Of a DNA stretch of 64,000 nucleotides, positions 24,749-33,839 are shown in pieces (the stretch's first letter is position 1; each line of letters begins with the position of its first letter). Under the pieces are notes generated by a model, which saw nothing but the letters and a program-made list of their open reading frames with translations, had not been told where the DNA came from and did not search any database. The DNA comes from Enterococcus haemoperoxidus ATCC BAA-382 (GTDB lineage: Bacteria > Bacillota > Bacilli > Lactobacillales > Enterococcaceae), in assembly GCF_000407165.1 (NCBI RefSeq), contig NZ_KE136479.1, positions 507,464-571,463 of the forward strand. The letters run 5' to 3'. Both the position numbers and the translations under genes were made by a program.

Positions 24749-25933
24749 CTAATTATAAGGTCCTAATAAGTTAAAACTAGTACTCGCTAATTCTCCTTGA
24801 TTTTTACCTTTAGAGGGTTGATTTGAAAGGAGAATCACTGCATTTTTTCGATCTTTTGAAATCATTGCGGTTGATTCAAAACCTTCTTCTGCTCCATGTC
24901 CTTTGATATAATTAGGGTAATTATAAATACCGCCCATATATTTTTTTAATGTATCAGAAGTCCAGAGTTGATCTATCGTTTTTTGATCAATAAACGTTCC
25001 TTCAAGCAAGTTTGAGTAGAATAAGTAGAGATCGCCAACACTCATCCCGATATTTCCTGTACCAACTTCTTGGTCAAACAGTAAAGGGTCGTCGCTAATC
25101 TCAGATGTAACACCTGTTTCATCTGGTTTTTTATAGGCGTACGTTCGGTTTAGTGAGTTTAGGAAATCATCATAAAAAAATGTATTTCGCAACTGTAAAT
25201 TCTTGATAAAGGTTTGCTCAAAAAGTGTGCGATATGATATATTGGTTAATTTTTCTAAAATCCCAGCTAAAATTCGATAATTGACTGCCTCGTATTTGTA
25301 TTTACCATAAATACCCATTGCAGCATTTGAAATCGAAAAGCGAAGGAATTCATCATCAGACATTCGAACTTTAGGTTGTTCTTTTTGATACAATCCAGAA
25401 CACATAGAAAGTAACTGACGGATTGTTATTTTGAAACTATCTGCTATATCAGGATAGAATTTGTCTAGGGTATCATCAAGAGATAGTTTTCCTGCTTGAA
25501 CTTGCTGTAAAATTAAAACAGCAGTCATACCTTTTTGAATGGAACCAATTTGAAAATTCGATTGATACGTGTTTGGTAATTTTTTCGCTATATTTGCATC
25601 TCCAAATCCTTTTTGTAAAATAATTTGCCCGTTGTGAATAACTAAAGCAGATCCAACAAATTGATTTTCTGTTAACTTTTGATCAATCCCTTTAGCCAAA
25701 TCTGAATCAGGGCGTACCTCTTGATTGAAGTTTTCTGCTTGTTGGGCATCTTTAGTGAGTATAGCCGATGATTGCGTGGTTTTGCTTGTCGACTCATTTG
25801 TAGATTTAGTAGGACTGGTATGATTTTGAAAAAATAAAAGATATACTTCTAAGCCGACAAGAAAAATTAAAATAAATAAAACGATTGTTGGTATCAAGAG
25901 ATTACTTTTTTTGCGATGTTTGTTTTGATGCAT
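24749..25933 (-). CDS. Membrane-anchored serine hydrolase (class C beta-lactamase fold)
   Basis: The 394-residue protein has an N-terminal membrane anchor (about 12-34), a Ser/Thr-rich spacer, and a beta-lactamase-family domain. The SxxK motif is SIQK in FQIGSIQKGM. The second motif, usually YxN, appears as YEAVNY and is not canonical. The third is near GHGAEEGF. Relatives are penicillin-binding-protein-like carboxypeptidases, esterases and teichoic acid D-alanine hydrolases, and no precise activity can be assigned. GGAGGTGATC precedes the ATG. It is a single-gene unit. Confidence 0.85.
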   Translation of the reverse strand: MHQNKHRKKSNLLIPTIVLFILIFLVGLEVYLLFFQNHTSPTKSTNESTSKTTQSSAILTKDAQQAENFNQEVRPDSDLAKGIDQKLTENQFVGSALVIHNGQIILQKGFGDANIAKKLPNTYQSNFQIGSIQKGMTAVLILQQVQAGKLSLDDTLDKFYPDIADSFKITIRQLLSMCSGLYQKEQPKVRMSDDEFLRFSISNAAMGIYGKYKYEAVNYRILAGILEKLTNISYRTLFEQTFIKNLQLRNTFFYDDFLNSLNRTYAYKKPDETGVTSEISDDPLLFDQEVGTGNIGMSVGDLYLFYSNLLEGTFIDQKTIDQLWTSDTLKKYMGGIYNYPNYIKGHGAEEGFESTAMISKDRKNAVILLSNQPSKGKNQGELASTSFNLLGPYN

Positions 25934-26177
25934 GAGTCGATCACCTCCGAGTATCCTTTATTTTTGCTCATTGACTATAGAAAATCAAGGTGATCCTAAG
26001 CGATTTGACGAACAGTTTTGTAAGCACGAAATTTCTTCGTTTAATCGTCGAATTTTTTTCAACTATTTGTCACAAGTTAGAAAAAGATCCATGATTTTTT
26101 TTAGAATCAGTGGTAAAATAGAATATGAAGTTTCAAATTAGTAAGAATAGAAAAATATCTAGATCACGGAGGAAATC

Positions 26178-27143
26178 ATGACCCAAAAATACCAGGATAA
26201 AACATTACGAATCTTTAGTTTGAATGCCAATCGTCCTTTAGCAGAGAAAATTGCTGAAGTTGTCGGGACTGAACTGGGAAAAAGCACGGTACGCCAATTT
26301 AGTGATGGAGAGATTCAAATCAATATTGAAGAGAGTATTCGTGGGGACCATGTTTTTCTTGTTCAGTCGACCAATCTTCCAGTCAATGATAATTTGATGG
26401 AATTGTTGATCATGATTGATGCATTAAAACGAGCAAGTGCTAAAACAATTAATGTGGTGTTACCTTATTATGGATATGCCAGACAGGACCGAACAGCTAA
26501 ACCAAGAGAACCGATCACAGCGAAATTAGTTGCTAATCTATTGGAAGAAGCTGGTGCTACACGAGTGCTGACATTGGATTTACATACAGTTCAAGTCCAA
26601 GGATTCTTCGATATTCCAGTAGATAATTTATTTACGATGCCGCTATTTGCGCATAATTATCGCCAGCAACAATTGACAGGTGAAGACATCGTAGTCGTTT
26701 CACCTAAAAATAGTGGTGTACAGCGTGCCCGAAGTTTATCTGAGTATTTAGATGCAACACTAGCGATCATTGACCAAGATGAAGTTGATGGTGTGCGCTC
26801 AGGATATGTTATTGGAGAGGTCAAAGGCAAGACGTGTATTTTAGTTGATGATATTTTAAATTCAGGTAGTACGATGACAACTGCCGCTGAGATTTTAAAA
26901 GAGAATGGCGCAAAATGCATTTACGCCTGTGCTTCTCATGGTTTATTGTCTAAAGGTGCTAAAGAGACGTTAGATGCTTCACCAATTGAACAAATTTGTG
27001 TGACTGATTCTGTATTTATCTCTGAAGACCGTAAACCAGAAGCCTTGAATATCGTTTCTTGTGCTGAACTGATGGGTGAAGCAGTAAAAAGAATTCATGA
27101 AAATACACCAATGAGTCCGCTATTTCGTTTAGAAGAAAAATAA
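26178..27143 (+). CDS. prs: Ribose-phosphate pyrophosphokinase, divergent paralogue
   Basis: The 321-residue enzyme family makes PRPP from ribose-5-phosphate and ATP. The flexible loop [10 protein letters not shown] and the [11 protein letters not shown] region are kept. Two other conserved sites differ from the usual form: [14 protein letters not shown] in place of SPDHGGVTRAR, and [11 protein letters not shown] in place of VDDMIDTAGT at the PRPP loop. Lactobacillales often carry a second Prs like this. Whether it is fully active or regulatory cannot be told from sequence. GGAGG precedes the ATG, and the gene stands alone. Confidence 0.88.
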   Translation: MTQKYQDKTLRIFSLNANRPLAEKIAEVVGTELGKSTVRQFSDGEIQINIEESIRGDHVFLVQSTNLPVNDNLMELLIMIDALKRASAKTINVVLPYYGYARQDRTAKPREPITAKLVANLLEEAGATRVLTLDLHTVQVQGFFDIPVDNLFTMPLFAHNYRQQQLTGEDIVVVSPKNSGVQRARSLSEYLDATLAIIDQDEVDGVRSGYVIGEVKGKTCILVDDILNSGSTMTTAAEILKENGAKCIYACASHGLLSKGAKETLDASPIEQICVTDSVFISEDRKPEALNIVSCAELMGEAVKRIHENTPMSPLFRLEEK

Positions 27144-27167
27144 TAATAATAATCTGTTTAAACCAAG

Positions 27168-27207
27168 AAAGAAGTTCAGCTATTGCTTTAGACTGAACTT
27201 CTTTTTA
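27168..27207 (+). terminator. Intrinsic terminator after prs
   Basis: AAAGAAGTTCAG pairs with CTGAACTTCTTT, followed by T's. Confidence 0.88.
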
Positions 27208-27275
27208 GTATTTATTTTGATTGATTAAAACGTACTTATGACAAATGTTACGAGTAAAAGAAAGGGACTAAACAT

Positions 27276-28172
27276 ATGAACGAACAGAAAAAGGGTATTT
27301 TGTTAGGATTTATCGCTTATGTATTTTGGGGGATCATTCCAATTTATTGGAAGTTGCTGCCAACAGTTGATCCTTTAGATATCTTATGTTATCGGATTGT
27401 CTGGTCATTTTTATTTATGATCGTTTATATTTTGATTACAAAAAAATGGGCATTATTTTTAGCCGAAGTCAAAATTGTATTACAGGATAAGAAAAAATTA
27501 TTTGCTATTATTTGTGCAGCTATATTGATTTCAGTGAATTGGTTTACCTTTATTTACACAGTTAGTCAAGGACATGTTACTCAAGCTAGTTTGGGGTATT
27601 ATATGAATCCTCTAGTGAATGTTTTGCTAGCAACATTGATTTTGAAAGAAAAATTGAGTCGTTCAGGAATGATCGCTTGTGGACTAGCTTTGGCAGGTGT
27701 TCTTTTATTAACGATCCAAACGGGAGAAATTCCTATTGCCCCCTTAGTTATGGCTGTAACGTTTAGTTTTTATGGCTTGATCAAAAAAGGCGTGACGGTA
27801 AGCTCATATACTGGTTTGACGATTGAGACCTTTGTCATTTTTCCAGTTGCTCTGATTTATCTAGTTTTCTTTTCACGACAAGGGTTTATGAATTATGAAG
27901 TATCCACTAATGTATTGTTGATGGGAGCAGGTATCGTTACAGCGATTCCGTTATTACTTTTCGCACAAGCGGCAAAACAAATTTCTTATATTATTCTAGG
28001 ATTCATTCAATATGTAGGGCCAACATTAATGTTGATATCTGCACTATTTCTATACCACGAACCTTATTCAGTAGATCAATTTATCGCATTTGGTTTTATT
28101 TGGGCAGGGATAGCAGTCTTTACGTATGGCAATATTTATACGTATCGCAAGGAAAAACGCTTTGTTAAATAA
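27276..28172 (+). CDS. rarD: EamA-family transporter, RarD type
   Basis: The 298-residue protein has about ten hydrophobic helices in two EamA repeats. The RarD hallmark is clear: GFIAYVFWGIIPIYWKLL near the start, then a helix beginning CYRIVWSF, and NWFTFIYTVSQGHVTQASLGYY in part. RarD proteins are drug/metabolite-superfamily permeases of unproven substrate. AAAGGG precedes the ATG. The downstream desulfurase group has its own start region. Confidence 0.9.
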   Translation: MNEQKKGILLGFIAYVFWGIIPIYWKLLPTVDPLDILCYRIVWSFLFMIVYILITKKWALFLAEVKIVLQDKKKLFAIICAAILISVNWFTFIYTVSQGHVTQASLGYYMNPLVNVLLATLILKEKLSRSGMIACGLALAGVLLLTIQTGEIPIAPLVMAVTFSFYGLIKKGVTVSSYTGLTIETFVIFPVALIYLVFFSRQGFMNYEVSTNVLLMGAGIVTAIPLLLFAQAAKQISYIILGFIQYVGPTLMLISALFLYHEPYSVDQFIAFGFIWAGIAVFTYGNIYTYRKEKRFVK

Positions 28173-28256
28173 GTAGTGTAAGAACCAATCTTTGAGGAAC
28201 AGTGTGAGGTATGTTAAAATAATTCCAATTAAAATGATTCAGAAAGGACGAGTTCA

Positions 28257-29402
28257 GTGGAACCCATTTATTTAGATCACGCAGCAACAACTCCAACACA
28301 TCCAGCAGTTATTGAGATAATGGCCAGTGAATTGGCCAATACGTTTGGTAATCCGTCTAGTATCCATACATTTGGCAGAAAGGCGCATCGTGCATTAGAA
28401 GATATCCGGCAAGTGATTGCAACAAGCCTTAAAGTCAAACCTCATGAAATCATCTTTAATAGCGGTGGTACTGAAGGAGATAATACAGCAATCATTGAAA
28501 CAGCACTTTCTAGAAAAGCGCAAGGAATGCACCTGATCACAACGGCAATTGAGCACCCAGCTGTTTTGGAAACAATGAAGTATTTGGAAGGTCTAGGATT
28601 TGAAGTAACCTATCTGCCTGTTGATGAGCATGGAGAATTGGCAATGACAGATCTTGAAAATGCGTTACGAGAAGATACAACATTGGTTTCTGTGATGTAC
28701 GGCAATAATGAAATTGGCAATTTGTTACCAATCAAAGAAATTGGAGAATTACTAAAAATTCATCCAGCAGTTTTTCATACAGATGCTGTCCAAGCATATG
28801 GTTCTGAACTGATTTCACCTCATGAACTTGGGGTCGATTTGTTAAGTATTGCGGCTCATAAAATCAATGGGCCAAAAGGTGTCGGTTTCTTATTTAAAAA
28901 TGATGCTATTTCATTGCCTTCATTTTTACATGGTGGGGAGCAGGAAGAAAAACGTCGAGCTGGAACAGAAAATTTAGCTGGTATTGCAGGGATGGGCAAG
29001 GCGGTTGAGCTTTTGACTGAAAGTGAAAAACAACGACGACATGAAAAATATGCTGAGTTTGAACGTATTATTTTAACACAATTAGATAAAGCGCAAATTT
29101 CTTATCAAATCAATGGTAATCCTGAAAATAAGCTAGCTCATATTCTGAATTTACGATTTCTAGATGTTCCAAGTGATTTATTATTGATGCACTTAGATCT
29201 TCAAGGTGTAGCAATCTCGACAGGTTCAGCTTGTACTGCTGGAACAGTAGATCCTTCTCATGTTTTAGAAGCGATGTATGGTAAGAATCATCCTGCAATC
29301 AAGGAATCTGTTCGAATCAGTTTTGGATTAGGCAATGATGAAGAGCAAATTCAACGATTCACAGCAATATTAATTGAAACAATTCAAAAAATTAAGCAGT
29401 AA
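28257..29402 (+). CDS. Cysteine desulfurase (NifS/YrvO-like) for tRNA thiolation
   Basis: The start is GTG 28257 after AAAGGACG. The 381-residue PLP enzyme has the PLP lysine Lys202 (AAHKINGPKG) and the catalytic Cys326 in STGSACTAG. It removes sulphur from cysteine to form a persulfide. It is followed by a DUF1831 gene and mnmA, the same neighbourhood as the YrvO-MnmA pair of Bacillus, so delivery of sulphur to MnmA for 2-thiouridine is likely. The N-terminal YLDHAATTPTHP is standard for the family. Confidence 0.93.
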   Translation: MEPIYLDHAATTPTHPAVIEIMASELANTFGNPSSIHTFGRKAHRALEDIRQVIATSLKVKPHEIIFNSGGTEGDNTAIIETALSRKAQGMHLITTAIEHPAVLETMKYLEGLGFEVTYLPVDEHGELAMTDLENALREDTTLVSVMYGNNEIGNLLPIKEIGELLKIHPAVFHTDAVQAYGSELISPHELGVDLLSIAAHKINGPKGVGFLFKNDAISLPSFLHGGEQEEKRRAGTENLAGIAGMGKAVELLTESEKQRRHEKYAEFERIILTQLDKAQISYQINGNPENKLAHILNLRFLDVPSDLLLMHLDLQGVAISTGSACTAGTVDPSHVLEAMYGKNHPAIKESVRISFGLGNDEEQIQRFTAILIETIQKIKQ

Positions 29403-29484
29403 TTTAAGAAAAATAGGATTAGAACTAGTAAAAAGAAAGCGTACCAACTATAATAAAAGAGACAATAAATAAAGAGGTGGAGAA

Positions 29485-29826
29485 ATGGCATTTAAAGAAA
29501 AAGCAACAGTAGAAGGTTGTACGGTATTTTATAAGGTAAATGAACAAGCAAAAAAATACACATTAAAAGATAATGGTTTCACTGAAACGAATTCAGGAAA
29601 TTTTCAGTTGATTCGTCCCTTGGATGCAACACCCCAAAGTAAAGAAGGCTTTAAATTAAAAATTACGATCGCTGAAGATTTGAAAACACTGAAAATGTCA
29701 GTGACAACGGCAAATGGCTTGAAATCTATGAATATCTTTAAGAGCGACTCTCATGAAATGAGTCAGGAAAAGTTTTATTTCTTGATGGATGGTATGATTA
29801 GCCGTGATGTTTTGGAAAAAGCTTGA
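29485..29826 (+). CDS. DUF1831-family protein
   Basis: The 113-residue protein starts after AGAGGTGG. It resembles the DUF1831 family found in Lactobacillales between the desulfurase gene and mnmA. It reads as a small alpha/beta protein without membrane segments; stretches include FKEKATVEGCTVFYKV and KSDSHEMSQEKFYFLMDGMI. Its function is unknown; the fixed gene order suggests a helper in sulphur transfer or tRNA thiolation. One terminator follows, so mnmA is probably transcribed from its own promoter. Confidence 0.8.
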   Translation: MAFKEKATVEGCTVFYKVNEQAKKYTLKDNGFTETNSGNFQLIRPLDATPQSKEGFKLKITIAEDLKTLKMSVTTANGLKSMNIFKSDSHEMSQEKFYFLMDGMISRDVLEKA

Positions 29827-29831
29827 ATTTT

Positions 29832-29874
29832 GAAAATAAGACAAGATCGAAAAAGATCAAGTCTTATTTTTTTG
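29832..29874 (+). terminator. Intrinsic terminator after the DUF1831 gene
   Basis: AATAAGAC and GATC pair with GATC and GTCTTATT, followed by T7. Confidence 0.88.
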
Positions 29875-30014
29875 CTTTCAAAATGAAGAAAATTTTTGAA
29901 AAGAAGAAAGTTGTTCACTCTTAATGCCTTTACTTCTTCTAAAATACTAGTATAATAAGTATCACTGAAAAGTTACGACCTTCAAATCGTAGATGCATTC
30001 AGAATCTAAATTGA

Positions 30015-31154
<1,140 letters not shown>

Positions 31155-31193
31155 AAAAAAAACGAGTAGAGAGAATTCCTACTCGTTTTTTTG
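31155..31193. terminator. Bidirectional terminator after mnmA
   Basis: AAAACGAGTAG pairs with CTACTCGTTTT, with A's before and T's after. Confidence 0.88.
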
Positions 31194-31574
31194 ATTGGAA
31201 TGTTGTACATAAGCTCTAGATTCTGGTGAAACAACCAGATAAATCATCGAAACGAATTCAACCACACGAAATGCTAACATGATCATTTTAGGAAACATGC
31301 TGACCATCATCGGAGGGTAAAAATACATGAGAAAGATGAATGGGATAAAGAGTATTGAGGCTATATATCCTTTTTTACCACCAGTCATTAATCCGGCAAT
31401 CACAATAATATAAATGAGAAAAACAAAAATCTGATACCAAACATCCGCTCCAAAAGTTCCATTTCCTTCAACCACAGCTTTTAACGCCATGATCAATGAA
31501 ATGACAAGCAAAATATTATTATATAAAAGTAAATAAATCGCAATCGAGTTCCAAAATACAGGTTTTTTCATCAT
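31179..31574 (-). CDS. Four-helix small integral membrane protein, unknown
   Basis: The start at ATG 31574 (first of two ATGs, AGAAAGGA upstream) is better than a distant upstream start that lacks a ribosome site. The 131-residue product has about four hydrophobic helices (about 8-28, 45-63, 66-85 and 95-115) and a charged C-terminus. No family is recognised. It overlaps the mnmA terminator at its 3' end. It is probably a single-gene unit. Confidence 0.7.
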   Translation of the reverse strand: MMKKPVFWNSIAIYLLLYNNILLVISLIMALKAVVEGNGTFGADVWYQIFVFLIYIIVIAGLMTGGKKGYIASILFIPFIFLMYFYPPMMVSMFPKMIMLAFRVVEFVSMIYLVVSPESRAYVQHSNQKNE

Positions 31575-31796
31575 AAGAAACGTTCCTTTCTGTTCTTTCC
31601 ATATTTTAGCAAATGCTATTTCTATTCGCAATCAAATAAAAGAAAAACAACGTTTATTCTTTCACTTAGAATAACTTATGGTAAAATTAAAATAATGAAC
31701 GTTTAAACAAAAAACTATTTCACAAGCACTTAAGTTGAAAATTTTATACTAAGTGACTAGAATAGCTCTTGTAGAAAGAATTGGAGTGATCAAACA

Positions 31797-32162
31797 ATGT
31801 ACCAAGTTGTTACAATGTACGGCGATAATGAGCCTTGGTGGTTTTTTGAAGACTGGAAGGAAGATATCGAAGAAAATAAAACATTTAACTGTTTAGAAGA
31901 TGCGGAACGTTACTACATAAAAAAATGGCAAGAACTTTCTTCAACATATGAGTACATAAATACAAAAGTTAATTATTTAGCAGCTTTTTGGAGTGAAGGT
32001 GACGAGCGTTGGTGTGAAGAATGCGATGAAGATCTTCAACAATATAAGGGATTGGCTTTGCTGAAAGATTTGCAAGCTGTGACATTTGAAAGTGGCGATG
32101 ATTTTCATGAGCGCCATAATGATTGTGCAAAACCGAAATGTTGTAAATCTAGCCTTGTTTAG
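31797..32162 (+). CDS. DUF1033-family protein
   Basis: The 121-residue acidic protein starts after TTGGAGTG. It begins MYQVVTMYGDNEPWWFFEDW and holds a WCEECDED stretch and a C-terminal PKCCKS, which agrees with the DUF1033 family of Lactobacillales. The Cys residues might bind a metal. There is no signal peptide or membrane segment. The function is unknown. It has its own promoter region and a strong hairpin downstream. Confidence 0.8.
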   Translation: MYQVVTMYGDNEPWWFFEDWKEDIEENKTFNCLEDAERYYIKKWQELSSTYEYINTKVNYLAAFWSEGDERWCEECDEDLQQYKGLALLKDLQAVTFESGDDFHERHNDCAKPKCCKSSLV

Positions 32163-32180
32163 AACGCTGAGAGAAAGGTA

Positions 32181-32215
32181 AGAGATTAAGATACTAGAAT
32201 AGTATCTTAATCTCT
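32181..32215. terminator. Strong symmetric hairpin between convergent genes
   Basis: AGAGATTAAGATACT pairs perfectly with AGTATCTTAATCTCT around AGAAT. It holds the stop codon of the minus-strand membrane gene. The T-run is weak on both sides. Confidence 0.65.
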
Positions 32216-32584
32216 ATATTTTCGTTTTCTGAAAAAATAAATGATTGAAAAAATCAAGAAGTCGAAAAAGAGCGCTTCGAAATGCCAAGGGGAATTTCCC
32301 ATGACTTCCCTAAAAGGTAGTCCACCAGAAATAATTGGGTAGTAATGGAATTGACTATCTGGCATAAAATTGACTATCATTCCTAAAATAAATTGAATCA
32401 AATGCAAAAACAACAGAACGAACATAGTATAGACTAATGAATCTGAAACAGTTTTTTTCTCTAATTCATCTAGGTTTCCTTTTTTTACCTGAAGCAGTAC
32501 ACTGATAGCATTAAAAACAGATGCTATCGCAAATAATGCGGCAACTATAAAAATAATCATTATAAGTATTTGTATATATATCAT
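32207..32584 (-). CDS. Small membrane protein paired with an XRE regulator
   Basis: The 125-residue product has three hydrophobic helices (about 4-28, 52-72 and 104-119), a charged linker ([17 protein letters not shown]) and a basic end. Its ATG overlaps the stop of the regulator gene (ATGA), so the two are translated together. Regulator plus small membrane protein pairs of this type are common in Firmicutes; in some the membrane protein senses a signal or antagonises the repressor. No function is known for this one. Confidence 0.72.
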   Translation of the reverse strand: MIYIQILIMIIFIVAALFAIASVFNAISVLLQVKKGNLDELEKKTVSDSLVYTMFVLLFLHLIQFILGMIVNFMPDSQFHYYPIISGGLPFREVMGNSPWHFEALFFDFLIFSIIYFFRKRKYRD

Positions 32585-32790
32585 TTATTTTCCTCCTCTA
32601 ACTGAAAAATTTTTTCGACAGGCATATCAAAATATTTTGCTATTTTTAAAGACAATGCCAAACTTGGGTTATACTTCGTTTTTTCAATAGCATTCATTGT
32701 TTGTCTAGACACGCCTAAATCAGTGGCCATCTGAATTTGGGGTATCTTTTTACTTTCACGTATTTCTTTAATCTTATTATGAACGTTCAT
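32581..32790 (-). CDS. XRE-family repressor, YozG-like small regulator
   Basis: The 69-residue protein is almost only a helix-turn-helix ([20 protein letters not shown], about 17-36), followed by [23 protein letters not shown]. This is the short COG1476 type. TAGGAGC precedes the ATG. Two perfect 16-bp palindromes flank its promoter, so it probably represses itself and the membrane gene downstream. Confidence 0.88.
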   Translation of the reverse strand: MNVHNKIKEIRESKKIPQIQMATDLGVSRQTMNAIEKTKYNPSLALSLKIAKYFDMPVEKIFQLEEENK

Positions 32791-32811
32791 GATTATAAGC
32801 TCCTAATTTAT

Positions 32812-32870
32812 GTAAAGATATCTTTACTTAATTGTAGCAGAGTCGAATTGAAGAGTAAAGATATCTTTAC
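32812..32870 (-). promoter_or_regulatory. Promoter flanked by two perfect palindromes GTAAAGATATCTTTAC
   Basis: The 16-bp palindrome occurs at 32812-32827 and 32855-32870, centre-to-centre 43 bp. On the minus strand a TTTACT -35 overlaps the upstream copy, TACAAT forms the -10 after 17 bp, and the second copy lies just beyond the -10. This is a strong candidate operator pair for the XRE repressor. Confidence 0.85.
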
Positions 32871-32937
32871 TTGTTTATCAAAAAAGAAAAGCAACAAAGA
32901 TTCTTTAGAAAGTTGCTTTTCTTTATGTTGGTATAAA

Positions 32938-33651
32938 TCAATCTTCACAAACCCATTTTCCATCTTCCATATTACAAGAGCCATTTCTTGAGTCATTATT
33001 TTCGATCACTTCAATGATCGGAGCTTCTTTTTCTTTGATTGACTGAATTGCTTGGATGATTTGCTCTATTGGCTGGGCACCGCTGATCAAGTATTTTCCA
33101 TTAACAATCAAGGCGGGGACGCCTGTAAGTTGGTAAGCATTTGCTAAACGAAAATCGTCTTCAACTAAAGCTAAAGTTGTGGGATCAGTAAAAGCTTGTT
33201 GCCATTTTTCAAAATCAATCGAACTATCTTTAACAATCGATTCAATCACAGTAATATCATCAATATTTTGACTATTAACGAATAAACCTGTTTGCAATGC
33301 ATCAAAAATAGCCCAATAACCAGTTTCCCCGCCAACGACACCCGCTGCCTTTGCAGCAAGTAAACCGTTCATAGAAGTTGGAAAAAGAAAATCAGCTTCT
33401 TGCATTCCTTCAATATTAAACCGATGAAGATCATCATTTTGATTAGCATGAACCCAATGCGATAAAATCTCGCTTTTCGCATTTTCTCTAGAACCAAACA
33501 TTCGCTCATGGTCTTCTTCATTTCTAGCTAAAGCAAAAGAGCGGTGAATAATCTTTATTTCGGGCATCTTTTTTTGGACTTGTCTCATTCTATAGGACAT
33601 GGGAAAACAAAAACTGCAGATAACGTCGTGAAAAAATTCAATTGTGATCAT
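32938..33651 (-). CDS. DsbA-family oxidoreductase, FrnE-like
   Basis: The 237-residue protein has a thioredoxin-fold CxxC (Cys12-Ser-Phe-Cys15), a helical insert, and a cis-proline loop TGVPALIV. There is no signal peptide, so it is cytoplasmic, like the FrnE group linked to thiol and oxidative stress. Two more Cys (NGSCNMEDGKWVCED) lie at the C-terminus. AAGGAG precedes the ATG. A perfect inverted repeat covers its promoter, so it is likely repressed by a regulator encoded elsewhere. Confidence 0.85.
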   Translation of the reverse strand: MITIEFFHDVICSFCFPMSYRMRQVQKKMPEIKIIHRSFALARNEEDHERMFGSRENAKSEILSHWVHANQNDDLHRFNIEGMQEADFLFPTSMNGLLAAKAAGVVGGETGYWAIFDALQTGLFVNSQNIDDITVIESIVKDSSIDFEKWQQAFTDPTTLALVEDDFRLANAYQLTGVPALIVNGKYLISGAQPIEQIIQAIQSIKEKEAPIIEVIENNDSRNGSCNMEDGKWVCED

Positions 33652-33677
33652 AGTTTCTCCTTGATAATCATTATTTT

Positions 33678-33725
33678 TTATACTTACAATTAGTAAGTAT
33701 AAAGTTCTTCTATTTACATTTCAAT
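33678..33725 (-). promoter_or_regulatory. Promoter with perfect 10-bp inverted repeat before FrnE-like gene
   Basis: Arms TTATACTTAC (33678-33687) and GTAAGTATAA (33693-33702) are separated by 5 bp. On the minus strand TTGAAA and TATACT are 17 bp apart, and the -10 lies inside the repeat. The TACTTAC/GTAAGTA half sites look like those of HxlR or MarR-type redox regulators. Confidence 0.75.
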
Positions 33726-33839
33726 TAAAAAGCTTAAATTAGAGGCGAAAAGAATATACAGAGTGTGGTAAAATCAACGTATTGACATTTTTGAGATGAA
33801 TACAATTTACATAAGGAATACAGAAGGTGAGTGAACGAA

